Shown here: piece by piece, positions 27,105 through 35,718 of the stretch | How the letters are laid out: the number at the start of each line of letters is the position of its first letter | Position numbering within the stretch: position 1 is the stretch's first letter | Source of the DNA: JAAYCB01 sp012744395 | GTDB lineage: Bacteria > Planctomycetota > Planctomycetia > Pirellulales > Thermoguttaceae | Reading direction: 5' to 3' | Length of the DNA stretch: 64,000 bases | NCBI GenBank assembly: GCA_028703175.1 | Contig: JAQVNJ010000015.1 | Coordinates: forward strand, 4,607 to 68,606 | Position numbers and translations under genes: made by a program | The notes under the pieces: generated by a model | The model's input: the letters and a program-made list of their open reading frames with translations, nothing else | Database searches by the model: none | Told to the model about the DNA's origin: nothing

Positions 27105-28613
27105 TTGGCTGAAAGAAGTCCGCTGACCGATCGACGTAGAACGCTGTTTTCGAGGGCTCTCTGTTTGATCATGGCAGTCGGCTCGGCGGGGCCCGTCCCC
27201 ATCGCGGCGGGGGCGGAGGACCACTCCGCGATGGCCGCCCGGCTGGTTGACGGCTATCGGGAGAAACTCGCGGAGTTGGCGGACTGGTGCGACCAGCGGG
27301 AGCTCGCCGACGAGGCGCTCCAGACGCGCGATTGGCTCAAGCCGCGCGACCCGGCGCGGCTTTTCGTCCCCGTGTTGCCGGCCGAGGTGGGACCGCCGCC
27401 TCCCCCGCAAGGCGAAGCGGAAGCCGCCGCGGAGTGGCACAAGCGGTTCTACCGACTGCGGCAGGAGCAGGCGGCGGCCTATTACGTGCTCGCCCGCAAG
27501 GCCGTCAAGGCCAGCCATGCCTCCCTCGCATTTGACCTGATCATGGAGGCGCTGCGGGAGAACCCGGACCACGACGCGATCCGCAAGCTTCTGGGCTTTC
27601 GCCAGTACCGCGGCCGCTGGGTGACCAACTACGAAATCCGGCGCGCCCAGGCCGGCTACGTCTGGCACGAGCGGTTCGGCTGGTTGAAGCGCAACCAGGT
27701 TGACCAGTACGAGCAGGGCAAGCGTTACCACCAGGGACGCTGGATCACGGCCGAGGAGGACGCGCGCCTTCATGCGGATATCGCCGCGGGCTGGGTCGTC
27801 GCCACCGAGCATTACAACATTCTGACCAATCGCGGCATCGAGGAGGCTGTGCGATTGGGCAAGAAGCTCGAAGGGCTGTACCGCGTCTGGAAGCAGTTGT
27901 TCATCGGCTTCTACGCCACCGAACGCCAGTTGGCCGGCCTGTTCGAAGGCCAGGCGGCCACCATCCAGCTCCCCCAGCACAACGTGGTCTACTTCCGCGA
28001 CCGTCGCGACTACGTGGCGACGCTCCGCCCGATTTCCAAGAACATCGAGATTTCGCTGGGCATCTACATCCACGGGCCGACGACGGTGACCAAGTTGCCG
28101 GCCGTGTATTTCTTCGCCGGCGACGACTCGGACGAGGTGACGCTGTTCCACGAAGCGGTGCACCAGTTGTTCCATGAATCGCGCAAAGTCTCTCCGCTGG
28201 TCGGCCGGGCCTGCAATTTCTGGATCATCGAGGGGGCCGCGATGTACTTCGAGTCGCTCCGCGAAGAGAACGGCTATCACGTGCTCGGCGGATTTGACAC
28301 CCAGCGGATGCTCGACGCGCGATTCCGGCTGCTGGAGAGCAGGTTCTACGTTCCGCTCGCCACGTTCTGCGAGTTGAACATGACGGATATGCAGAGCGAC
28401 CCGCGGATCGGCATGCTCTACAGCCAGGCGGCCGGCCTCTGCCATTTCCTCATCCATGCCGACGGCGGCCGCTACCGCGACGCGTTGGTCGGCTACCTGA
28501 ACGCCGTCTACGACGGCCGCGACAACGTCGGAACGCTCAGCCGGCTGACCGGCCGCCCGTACGCCGAACTCGACCGCCAGTACGCGGAGTACATGGCCGC
28601 CGGCGGCAAGTAA
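27105..28613 (+). CDS. Secreted zincin-like protein (HExxH, peptidase-MA-like)
   Basis: This 502-residue protein starts at a TTG (27105) preceded by GGAGG. It has a signal peptide, helical repeat-like segments at about 40-200 (ADWCDQRELADEALQTRDW), and a metallopeptidase-like domain with TLFHEAVHQLFHES (HEAVH near residue 349) and a downstream IIEGAAMYFES glutamate, as in gluzincins. Planctomycetes carry many such DUF1570-like proteins. The substrate is unknown. The MITE ends 42 bp upstream and may contribute promoter sequence. Length and motif are convincing; peptidase activity is inferred. Confidence 0.8.
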   Translation: MAERSPLTDRRRTLFSRALCLIMAVGSAGPVPIAAGAEDHSAMAARLVDGYREKLAELADWCDQRELADEALQTRDWLKPRDPARLFVPVLPAEVGPPPPPQGEAEAAAEWHKRFYRLRQEQAAAYYVLARKAVKASHASLAFDLIMEALRENPDHDAIRKLLGFRQYRGRWVTNYEIRRAQAGYVWHERFGWLKRNQVDQYEQGKRYHQGRWITAEEDARLHADIAAGWVVATEHYNILTNRGIEEAVRLGKKLEGLYRVWKQLFIGFYATERQLAGLFEGQAATIQLPQHNVVYFRDRRDYVATLRPISKNIEISLGIYIHGPTTVTKLPAVYFFAGDDSDEVTLFHEAVHQLFHESRKVSPLVGRACNFWIIEGAAMYFESLREENGYHVLGGFDTQRMLDARFRLLESRFYVPLATFCELNMTDMQSDPRIGMLYSQAAGLCHFLIHADGGRYRDALVGYLNAVYDGRDNVGTLSRLTGRPYAELDRQYAEYMAAGGK

Positions 28614-28757
28614 TCGTGCCCGTCTTCCGACCCGCCGATCGCTTGCATCCCCGGGATCGCCGGGCGAAAATAATCTCTGCTGGCCGATTTTCCGCCGCGG
28701 CGGCCCCCCGGGAGACTCCGCACGGCGTCGACACCATCGATTCAAAGGAACCCGAAG

Positions 28758-29657
28758 ATGACCGCTTGGACTCGCCGCAATTTCCTCAAGCACTCCACCG
28801 CTGCCGTCATGGCCACCGGCCCGCTTCTCCGCCGCGCGGCCGCCGGGGCCCGCGCCGCCGACAAGCCGGGCGCGAAGATGCGTTTCGGCCTGGTGACCTA
28901 TCTCTGGGGGCAGGATTGGGACCTGCCCACGCTGATCGCCAACTGCGAGAAGACGGGTGTGCTGGGCCTGGAGACGCGCACCGAGCACGCCCACAAGGTG
29001 GAGCCCTCGTTGAGCGCCGCCGAACGCCTCGAAGTGAAGAAGCGCTTCGCCGATTCGCCGGTCGTATTCGTCGGCCCGGGCACCAACCAGCAGTACGACG
29101 ATCCCGAGCCGGAAAAGCTCGCCGCGTCGATCGAGGGGACCAAGGCGTTCATCAAGCTGAGCCACGACTGCGGCGGCAGCGGCGTCAAGGTCAAGCCGAA
29201 CAGCTTCCACAAGAACGTCCCCCGGGAAGTGACCATCGAGCAGATCGGCAAGTCGCTCAACAAGGTCGGCGCGTTCGCCGCCGATTACGGCCAGGAGATC
29301 CGGCTCGAAGTGCACGGCACCTGCGCGGAACTGCCCGTGATCAAGAGCATCATGGACCTGGTCGACCAGAAGAACGTCGGCGTCTGCTGGAACTGCAACG
29401 CGCAGGATCTTCAGGGCGAGGGGCTTGAGTTCAACTTCAACCTCGTCAAGAGCCGCTTCGGCGCGACGGCCCACGTCCGCGAGCTGAACATCAATGATTA
29501 TCCCTACCAGAAATTGATCGAGATGTTCGTGGCGATGGACTACGCTGGCTGGATCCTGCTCGAAGCCCGAACAAAGCCGGCGGACCGGATCGCGGCCCTG
29601 ATCGAGCAGCGCAAGGTCTTCGAGGAGATGGTCGCCAAGGCACAGGCAAAGGTCTGA
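28758..29657 (+). CDS. Tat-exported sugar-phosphate isomerase/epimerase-like TIM barrel
   Basis: The 299-residue product has the leader TRRNFLKHSTAAVMATG, then an AP-endonuclease-2/xylose-isomerase-like barrel: MRFGLVTYLWGQDWDLPTL at strand 1, KVKPNSFHKNVPREVT, EIRLEVHGT, VGVCWNCNAQD, HVRELNI and GWILLEAR. Metal ligands of the superfamily (Glu, Asp, His, Glu) map to these strands, although the strand-7 aspartate reads NAQD. Substrates are probably keto-sugars. AAAGGAA precedes the ATG. Confidence 0.85.
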   Translation: MTAWTRRNFLKHSTAAVMATGPLLRRAAAGARAADKPGAKMRFGLVTYLWGQDWDLPTLIANCEKTGVLGLETRTEHAHKVEPSLSAAERLEVKKRFADSPVVFVGPGTNQQYDDPEPEKLAASIEGTKAFIKLSHDCGGSGVKVKPNSFHKNVPREVTIEQIGKSLNKVGAFAADYGQEIRLEVHGTCAELPVIKSIMDLVDQKNVGVCWNCNAQDLQGEGLEFNFNLVKSRFGATAHVRELNINDYPYQKLIEMFVAMDYAGWILLEARTKPADRIAALIEQRKVFEEMVAKAQAKV

Positions 29658-29670
29658 GCAAGAGGCAAGC

Positions 29671-29772
29671 CGGCGCGGCTGAGGTTCCCAAGCCGGAGCT
29701 TGGGAACCAGGATGCCGGCGCGGCTGGCGGTCCGGCGCGGCTGAGGTTCCCAAGCCGGAGCTTGGGAACCAG
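29671..29772. repeat. Two direct copies of a variant dispersed palindrome
   Basis: GGTTCCCAAGCCGGAGCTTG occurs at 29683-29708 and again at 29745-29770, each with the upstream sequence GCGCGGCTGA and a downstream AGG, at 62-bp spacing. This variant has CCGGAGC in place of CTCCAGC, so the palindrome is less perfect in the centre. The copies sit between two convergent genes. Confidence 0.75.
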
Positions 29773-29821
29773 GAAGAGGCCGCAGCGGCCTGGGGAGCGG
29801 CGAGCTGTCCGGCAGGCGGCC

Positions 29822-30157
29822 CTACTGGAAAGGGACCTTCACAAAGACTCCGGTGCCGGGGTCCCGCTCGTAGGCGGTGCCGGGCGGGGCGTGCAGGAAG
29901 GGGATGATCGACCGGTCGTAGTTGCAGATTGTGTTGACGTCGTAAATCCCGTGATTGTCGGGATTGTCGAGGTAATCGTGCGACTCCTGGCCAGTCAAGA
30001 ACCGCCAGCCGCTGTCTTCGGCGTTTTCCGGCTCGACGCGGCACATCCAACCGACGTCCTTGCCCTCGACGGTGATCATGTCGGAGGCCGAACAGGCGCC
30101 CATCTCCGGCACCAGTCGGCGGATCTTCTCCGCGGGCAGCTTGAGTTTCTTCCCCAT
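29822..30157 (-). CDS. DUF2185-domain protein (immunity-protein-like family)
   Basis: The 111-residue product shows the DUF2185 pattern: a cysteine-containing ACSASDMITVEG segment, GWRFLTGQESHDYLDNPDNHG, IYDVNTICNYDRSIIPFLHA and a terminal AYERDPGTGVF. Members include Imm33-type immunity proteins of polymorphic toxins, but many are orphans of unknown role. No toxin gene is visible next to it. GGGAGAG precedes the ATG. Family assignment is good; the function is open. Confidence 0.8.
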   Translation of the reverse strand: MGKKLKLPAEKIRRLVPEMGACSASDMITVEGKDVGWMCRVEPENAEDSGWRFLTGQESHDYLDNPDNHGIYDVNTICNYDRSIIPFLHAPPGTAYERDPGTGVFVKVPFQ

Positions 30158-30391
30158 TTACTATCTCTCCCGAAACGGTGCAGCCCCCGGGGACTTCCAA
30201 GGGAAACAAGTCCGGCCTCTGCGGCAACGACGCGGGCGTCTTGCCGGTCCGGTGTCTCTTCGTCCAGCGGCGGGCCAAGCAGTCAGACAAGTTCCTCGCC
30301 GCGCCGCGTGCCGCGCGGATTCAGCGCTGCGCTTTTTTGCCATCCGCGCCAATCAGGACAACGGTTGAAATCCCGCACAGACGGTTGTCAA

Positions 30392-30426
30392 AGAGCCCGG
30401 TGGAGCGTCCTCTTCCACCGGGCTCT
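30392..30426 (-). terminator. Strong hairpin between two minus-strand genes, likely terminator
   Basis: A perfect 13-bp stem (arms 30392-30404 and 30414-30426, AGAGCCCGGTGGA with its complement) encloses a 9-nt loop, 37 bp past the stop of the isomerase gene at 30463. On the minus strand it is followed by only TTTG, so the T-tract is weak. The rest of 30158-30462 holds no gene. Confidence 0.55.
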
Positions 30427-30462
30427 CCATCCTATACGCAGGGCCATTTGCCGGCAATCGGG

Positions 30463-31479
30463 CTATGCCTTTTTGGTCTGCTCCTGTTTGTCGAAGGCGG
30501 CGTCGAAGGCGAGCCGGCTGGGCGCGAAGTCGACCTTGTGGACGAACTCGCAGGCCTCCTTGGCGCCGTGCTCGCGGTCCATGCCCGAGTCTTCCCACTC
30601 GACGGACAGCGGGCCCTGGTAGCCGCAGACGTTCAAGGCGCGGATGATCTCGCCGAAATCGACGCCCCCGTGGCCGGGCGAACGGAAATCCCAACCGCGG
30701 CGGGGATCGCCGAAGTTGAGGTGGCTCGCCAGAATGCCTGTCCGCCCGTCGAGGGTCACCTTGGCGTCTTTGACGTGCACGTGGTAGATGCGGTCGGGGA
30801 ACGCCCGGATGAAGTCCACCGGATCGACCCCCTGCCAGATCAAGTGGCTGGGGTCGAAATTGAACCCGAACTCCTCGCGGTGGCCGAGGGCCTCCAGCGC
30901 CTGCTGGGCCGAGTAGAGATCGAAGGCGATTTCGGTCGGGTGGACTTCCAGGGCGAACTTCACGCCGCACTCGCCGAACACGTCGAGGATCGGGTTGAAC
31001 CGCTCGGCCAGCAGCTTGAAGCCGTCGTCGATCATGCTGGGCGGAACGGGTGGGAAGCTGTAGAGCAGGTGCCAGATGCTCGAACCGGTGAAACCGTTGA
31101 CGATGCCCACGCCCAGTTTCTGCGCCGCTCGGGCGGCGTTCTTGAGTTCCTCGGCCGCGCGCTGATTGACGCCGGCCGGGTCCCCATCGCCCCACACGTA
31201 GGGTGGAACGATCGCCTTGTGGCGCGCGTCGATGTTGTCGAGGACGGCCTGGCCGACGAGGTGGGCGCTGATTGCAAACACCTGCAGGTTGTACTTCTCG
31301 AGCAGGGCGCGCTTCTTCTCGCAATAGTCGTCTTCGGCCAGCGCCTTGTCGATTTCAAAGTGGTCCCCCCAGCAAGCCAGTTCCATCCCATCGTAGCCGA
31401 ATCCCTGGACCTTCTGGGCCAGCGTCTCCAGCGGCAGGTCGGCCCACTGGCCGGTGAACATCGTAACGGGTCGTCCCAT
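30463..31479 (-). CDS. Sugar-phosphate isomerase/epimerase (TIM barrel)
   Basis: The 338-residue product lacks a signal peptide and is cytoplasmic. It has the xylose-isomerase-like barrel motifs GYDGMELACWGDHFE, IVNGFTGSS, VKFALEVHPTEIAFD, FGFNFDPSHL, IYHVHVKDAKV and GPLSVEWEDSGMD. These supply the Glu-Asp-His-Glu metal site of the superfamily. It resembles inositol-catabolism (IolE/IolI) or 3-ketosugar isomerases, but the substrate is not clear. A good AAAGGAG lies before the ATG at 31479. Confidence 0.9.
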   Translation of the reverse strand: MGRPVTMFTGQWADLPLETLAQKVQGFGYDGMELACWGDHFEIDKALAEDDYCEKKRALLEKYNLQVFAISAHLVGQAVLDNIDARHKAIVPPYVWGDGDPAGVNQRAAEELKNAARAAQKLGVGIVNGFTGSSIWHLLYSFPPVPPSMIDDGFKLLAERFNPILDVFGECGVKFALEVHPTEIAFDLYSAQQALEALGHREEFGFNFDPSHLIWQGVDPVDFIRAFPDRIYHVHVKDAKVTLDGRTGILASHLNFGDPRRGWDFRSPGHGGVDFGEIIRALNVCGYQGPLSVEWEDSGMDREHGAKEACEFVHKVDFAPSRLAFDAAFDKQEQTKKA

Positions 31480-31715
31480 GGTGTGCTCCTTTTGCAGATC
31501 CGGAGGTTCAAGCGTTGAGAGACAGGCGAGCGGCCGGCGCGCGGGCCCGCACTCCCGGCCGCAATGCCTGGCTACCGATCCGCCCCGCGTACAAGCCGCC
31601 GCGGGGGGCGGCCGACGGCGAAGCGTTTGCGGATTGGTGCTCGGATCACATATTCTGGCATATTTGCCCGGCCCTGGACACTCCCCCGCCGCGTTTCGAT
31701 CCGCCAGCCGGTGAT

Positions 31716-31815
31716 NNNNNNNNNNNNNNNNNNNNNNNNNNNNNNNNNNNNNNNNNNNNNNNNNNNNNNNNNNNNNNNNNNNNNNNNNNNNNNNNNNNNN
31801 NNNNNNNNNNNNNNN
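31716..31815. other. Assembly gap (100 N)
   Basis: Exactly 100 N, a conventional scaffold spacer of unknown true length. The right edge begins immediately with a copy of the dispersed palindrome, which probably caused the break. Confidence 0.99.
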
Positions 31816-31865
31816 GGTTCCCAAGCTCCAGCCACTTCCTGGTTCCCAAGCTCCAGCTTGGGGAC
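31816..31865. repeat. Dispersed palindrome, partial plus complete copy, at the gap edge
   Basis: A left half copy (GGTTCCCAAGCTCCAGC) begins at the first base after the gap. A complete copy lies at 31841-31865, ending CTTGGGGACC. Confidence 0.75.
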
Positions 31866-32024
31866 CTTCTTCCGCGTTTGGGCCGCAATCGGCGCGGGGT
31901 TGCCGGCGAGGAGCAGCCGGTCGGTGCGTGCTATAATACCGTTAGGAACGGCCGTTGGCGCAGAGTCCGTGTCCTGCGCAAGCGTTGGCGGTTCCGCCGA
32001 TTGTCTTTCCCGGGAGTTTTCCGA

Positions 32025-33056
32025 TTGATCGCTCGCTACACGATGGTCCTTGTCGCCGGAATGGCCGCCCTGCTCTCGGCGCAATCGGCGGCGGCCGGGG
32101 GGAAGGTGCAACTGGAGTTGGTCGCCGACGAGCGGGTGCCGATAACCGGGCAGCAAGAATGGCTTGCGCGGCTTGCGAGGGCCGGCATCGAAGGCTTCCG
32201 GATCCGCGCGAGGAATCCATCCGATCAGCCGCGGATCGACGTCGGCGGCAGCGACGATGCGCCGGTTTACTCGGTCGTCGGCGTGCTCACGGCAAATGAC
32301 GAACTGCTCCTGCCGGGAGCGCGTTTTCGGGCGGCTCAGGTCGGCGGGCTGGCCGAGTGGCTGCGCGACCTGGCCGAACAGGGACCGCCGGACCGCCGCC
32401 CGGCAACGGGGGCCTTCGGGTTGACCGAGAACGACTTTGCCCTGCTCCACGCCGACATGGCGCCGGCGCTGGGCTTCGACACGCAGGGCATGTCGCGGGC
32501 CGACGTGATCCGGGTGGCGGCTAGGCAGATGTCGACGCCGCTGGTGGCCGACCCCGAGCTGGCCGAGCCGCTGGGCGCTGACAAGGTAGCGGAGAATCTC
32601 GCCGGCCTATCGCGCGGGACCGCGCTGGCCTACGTCGTTCGGCCCCATGGGCTCGGCATCGTGCCCCAGCCGAGCGGCGGCCGGATCGGACTGGCGATTC
32701 TCGAGGCGAAACCCGAGACGCAGGTCTGGCCGATCGGCTGGGAGCCGAAAAGGCCGGAAAAAGACGTCAAGCCGGAGATGTTCGAGTTTCTCGAGGTCAA
32801 CGTCACCGGCGTTTCGGTCACCCAGGTGCTGGAAGCGGTCAGCCAGCGGTTGAAAATGCCGATCCTGTTGGACCAGAACGCCCTGGCGCGGCACGGCTTG
32901 GAGCCGGACAAGGTGTTCGTTGCGTTCCCCCATGCGCGGACGACATACAGCATCATGCTCCGCAGGGCACTGTTCAAGGCGATGCTCAAGGGCGAATTGC
33001 GGGTGGACGAGGCCGATCGGCCGTTCCTCTGGGTGACCTCGATCAAGCCGATCTGA
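32025..33056 (+). CDS. Secreted protein of unknown function
   Basis: A 343-residue product is predicted from a TTG at 32025, preceded by GGGAG, with a signal peptide (MVLVAGMAALLSAQSAAAGG from the ATG at 32043 as alternative start). It has no recognised domain. The middle carries AALGFDTQGM-like helices and VRPHGLGIVPQPSGGRIGLA. The C-terminal part (EFLEVNVTGVSVTQVLEAVS, then MPILLDQNALARHGL) resembles the secretin/TonB short N-terminal domain seen in PilQ-type proteins. A TATAAT lies at 31932-31937, but without a good -35. The stop codon lies inside a tandem duplication. Confidence 0.68.
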   Translation: MIARYTMVLVAGMAALLSAQSAAAGGKVQLELVADERVPITGQQEWLARLARAGIEGFRIRARNPSDQPRIDVGGSDDAPVYSVVGVLTANDELLLPGARFRAAQVGGLAEWLRDLAEQGPPDRRPATGAFGLTENDFALLHADMAPALGFDTQGMSRADVIRVAARQMSTPLVADPELAEPLGADKVAENLAGLSRGTALAYVVRPHGLGIVPQPSGGRIGLAILEAKPETQVWPIGWEPKRPEKDVKPEMFEFLEVNVTGVSVTQVLEAVSQRLKMPILLDQNALARHGLEPDKVFVAFPHARTTYSIMLRRALFKAMLKGELRVDEADRPFLWVTSIKPI

Positions 33057-33103
33057 TCGGCCGTTCCTCTGGGTGACCTCGATCAAGCCGATCTGATCGG
33101 CCG
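33015..33103. repeat. Perfect 40-bp tandem duplication spanning a stop codon
   Basis: Bases 33015-33054 are repeated exactly at 33055-33094, and a third copy begins at 33095 and diverges after nine bases. The unit begins GATCGGCCGTTCCTCTGGGT and ends in the sequence that carries the TGA of the upstream gene. The junction recreates GATCGGCC, so slippage on an 8-9-bp repeat explains it. Confidence 0.95.
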
Positions 33104-33404
33104 GGCGGATCATTCAGGCGACGGCCAGGTGGGCAAGGCGGGATGACCGAGCGCTTGCCCAGCGCAGCCTGCCCAGCTTCTGTAATGCCGACCACCGTTA
33201 CAGCATCGCCACTCGTCGCAGGTGGAACGCGGCCGTCAATCCTTGCGACAATCTCCGTCTGCTCCGATGTTACTCCAGGAGCCGATATGACATTCTTGGG
33301 AGAAGTCAATAAGCGGGTCTGGAAAGCCCCCCTCTAATGGGGCAGTTCGTGATCGCCTCCCGAGTCAGTCACGGGAGGAGTTCACCCATACGGGGAGGAA
33401 CAAG
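33104..33404. other. Intergenic region with a leader hairpin
   Basis: No supported gene was found in this 300-bp gap. A hairpin CCTCCCG / CGGGAGG with a 9-nt loop lies at 33356-33378, just upstream of the next gene, whose ribosome site GGGGAGGA follows it. It may be a terminator or a leader structure. Confidence 0.35.
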
Positions 33405-33929
33405 ATGCGATGGACGTTGATTCTGTTTGGGCTGATGCTCGTCGCCAGCCCCACGTTCGGTCAGAAGGCTGCGAATCAGCCGACCCTTGCCGTACGGGTC
33501 GCGGAGGCGGCCGAGGAGCCCGCGGAGAGCCAGGCGGCGTCGTTGAACCAGGATACCGATCAGCGTTTGGAGAAGCAGGTCAGTGCGATCCAGCAGCGAT
33601 TGCAGCATGAGGAGCGCCGCTTGCAGGCGCAGTTCGCCGAGTTGGCGAAGATGCGGACTCCGGCGGTCGCGAAGGCAGACCAGGCAACGCTGGAGCGGAT
33701 CGCGCAGCTCGAACAGCAGGTCGTCGCCGCGTACCAGAAGCGCGTCGAGCAGATTCTCTCGGGCGGGGAAGCGAAGATCCCGGCGCAGGCCGCCGCAGCG
33801 TCTCCTTCCCAGTCGCAGCAGCACAAGCGGCAGGTGCAGAAGTCGCAGCAGCCGCAACCACCGGCCAGTGTGAGGACTGAGCCTCCCAAGCGGCCGGTCC
33901 TGCCATTCTGGCCGTTCAACCAGTTCTGA
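33405..33929 (+). CDS. Secreted coiled-coil protein, unknown
   Basis: The 174-residue product has a signal peptide (MRWTLILFGLMLVASPTFG) and a long Gln/Glu/Arg-rich helix at about residues 45-120 (EKQVSAIQQRLQHEERRLQA). A low-complexity Pro/Gln/Ser-rich tail ends in PVLPFWPFNQF. It is not recognised. It probably forms a periplasmic coiled coil. A strong GGGGAGGA lies before the ATG. Confidence 0.7.
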   Translation: MRWTLILFGLMLVASPTFGQKAANQPTLAVRVAEAAEEPAESQAASLNQDTDQRLEKQVSAIQQRLQHEERRLQAQFAELAKMRTPAVAKADQATLERIAQLEQQVVAAYQKRVEQILSGGEAKIPAQAAAASPSQSQQHKRQVQKSQQPQPPASVRTEPPKRPVLPFWPFNQF

Positions 33930-34084
33930 TCGCGGCCGCCACTGCGCCGCTCCTGCGGCTTGCCGCCACGCCCGGCAGGGGACGAATATCCGGCTCCTGT
34001 CTAGCCCTCCGCCTGCACTTCGCGTTACCATGGGAGGTGCAGGCGGCGTTTTCTTCACACAAGACTTGGCGAGGTGACCGGACA

Positions 34085-35122
34085 ATGGCAGAAAAAACGG
34101 ATCGTCGGTGCTTTTTGGCTCGGGGCGTCTTGGGAGCGGCTGGGGTCGGTGCGGCGCTGACCAGCATTGAGGAGAAGACGCTGGCGGCGGCAATCGAAGA
34201 CGGAAGTGCGCGACCGGCGGAAGGCGGCAAGCCCAAGACCGACATTCCGCCGGGCAGTCTGCCCTGCGGCAAGATCGGCAACGTCTCGCTGAGCCGGCTG
34301 TTCATCGGCGGCAACTTGATCGGCGGCTGGGCCCACAGCCGCGACCTGGCGTACGCCTCGAAACTGTTCACCTCCTACAACACCGAGGCGAAGATTTTCG
34401 AGACCCTGGAGCTTGCCCAGGCCTGCGGCATCAACACGATCCAGTTGGACCCGAAATGCTGGGACGCGGTGGCCAAGTACAACGCCCAGCGCAGCGACAA
34501 GATCCAGACCATGGTTTGTGTGCCGCTGATCGCCGACAAGACCAAGATGAACGACGAGATCAAGCGCCAGATCGACATGGGCGCAACGTTCATTTATTCG
34601 CACGGCGGCGTGACCGACTCGCACATGATGAAAGGCGGCGGCACCGGCGTGATCGCGCAGATGGTCGAATTGATCAAGGCCCAGGGCGTGCCCGCCGGCG
34701 TCGGCAGTCACTCGCTGAACATGCCGATCGCCTGCGAGCGCGACGGGGTGGACCCCGATTTCTACGTCAAGACGTTCCACATCGATCGCTACTGGTCGGC
34801 CACCCCTTCCGAGCATCGCCAGGAATACGATTGGATGTCGTACAACAGGGATTCGGACCACAACAAGAATTACGACAACATGTGGTGCAACAATCCCGAG
34901 GAGACCGCGGAGTTCATGGCCACGGTCGAGAAGCCCTGGGTGGCGTTCAAGGTGATGGCGGCCGGCTCGATCGCTCCCCAGATCGCCTTCTCCCACGCCT
35001 TCCGCAACGGCGCCGATTTCATCATCGCCGGGATGTTCGACTTCCAGGTCGAGCCCGATGTGAAGATCGCGATCGCGAGTCTGGAGAAAGCGCAGAAGCG
35101 CAGCCGTCCCTGGCGCGCCTAG
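34085..35122 (+). CDS. Tat-exported TIM-barrel protein, aldo/keto-reductase-like
   Basis: The 345-residue product starts with a twin-arginine-type leader (DRRCFLARGVLGAAG). The mature part begins CGKIGNVSLSRLFIGGNLIG, which resembles the first strand of aldo/keto reductases (xGKxGxxVSRLxxGG). It continues with ELAQACGINTIQLDP and TFIYSHGGVTDSHM. The catalytic Tyr-Lys-His set of true reductases is not evident, so enzymatic activity is doubtful. Similar proteins are frequent in planctomycetes. The start was chosen for GAGGTGA just upstream. Confidence 0.7.
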   Translation: MAEKTDRRCFLARGVLGAAGVGAALTSIEEKTLAAAIEDGSARPAEGGKPKTDIPPGSLPCGKIGNVSLSRLFIGGNLIGGWAHSRDLAYASKLFTSYNTEAKIFETLELAQACGINTIQLDPKCWDAVAKYNAQRSDKIQTMVCVPLIADKTKMNDEIKRQIDMGATFIYSHGGVTDSHMMKGGGTGVIAQMVELIKAQGVPAGVGSHSLNMPIACERDGVDPDFYVKTFHIDRYWSATPSEHRQEYDWMSYNRDSDHNKNYDNMWCNNPEETAEFMATVEKPWVAFKVMAAGSIAPQIAFSHAFRNGADFIIAGMFDFQVEPDVKIAIASLEKAQKRSRPWRA

Positions 35123-35355
35123 GGGCCCCGTCCATCGGCAACGCGATCCACGCGCCGCCGCTGGCGCGCCGGGGTGCCGGGCGAGCGATCCCCAACTGGG
35201 CGGAAAACAGGTGGGGGTGGAGTCCGGCTGCCCCGAAAAATGGGGGGGCAACGATTGATTTTTGTCCATGACCTGATAAAAGTAGGATCTTGCTAGGGGG
35301 GCAATCACAGTTTCAGCCTACAGTCTCAGCCTGCTGTATCGAAAGGGTGACTGTC

Positions 35356-35619
35356 ATGGCGTCAGAGCTCACGCCGCGAGAACGAGAGGTCGTGCGTCTA
35401 GCCAGTCTCGGCTGTACCGTGCACGAGGCCGCGAAGATTCTGAAGCTGGCTCCGAGCACCGTCGACAACCACAAGGCGCGTGCGATGGCCAAGCTGGGGA
35501 CGGACAAGGCCGCCCTACTCACGCGGTTGGCGATCAAGCTGAAGATCACCAGCATCAACGATGCGCTGACCGATGCCGAAAAGCGGAAGAGCGGCAGGAA
35601 GAACGACGGCTGGAACTGA
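35356..35619 (+). CDS. Stand-alone LuxR-type helix-turn-helix regulator
   Basis: The 87-residue product is essentially only a LuxR/FixJ C-terminal DNA-binding domain: LTPREREVVRLASLGCTVHE, then AAKILKLAPSTVDNHKARAM with the recognition helix, then a basic tail. There is no receiver or ligand domain. The start at 35356 follows AAAGGGTG. The leader contains an imperfect direct repeat (TTTCAGCCTACAG and TCTCAGCCTGCTG at about 35311-35336) that might be a binding site. It is encoded immediately upstream of the acyl-CoA cluster and may regulate it, which is inference. Confidence 0.85.
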   Translation: MASELTPREREVVRLASLGCTVHEAAKILKLAPSTVDNHKARAMAKLGTDKAALLTRLAIKLKITSINDALTDAEKRKSGRKNDGWN

Positions 35620-35678
35620 CGCATCGGCTGCGTTGACGCATGCGGGCGGGCTCGTGTTGGACCATCCGGCGGGCTGAA

Positions 35679-35708
35679 TTGACACGCCCTGCCCGCAGCG
35701 GCTATCGT
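35679..35708 (+). promoter_or_regulatory. Promoter of the acyl-CoA cluster, possibly leaderless
   Basis: A consensus TTGACA (35679-35684) and TATCGT (35703-35708) are 18 bp apart. The expected start, about 7 nt downstream, is 35714-35716, only 3-5 nt before the ATG at 35719. No Shine-Dalgarno is present. Confidence 0.5.
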
Positions 35709-35718
35709 TGTCGGCGCC

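Noticed and set aside
33043..33309. Minus-strand ORF with a VGITEAGQAALGKR segment like the end of a winged-helix domain
   Set aside because: It starts at a TTG without a ribosome site, is very short and runs through the tandem duplication. The resemblance covers about ten residues.
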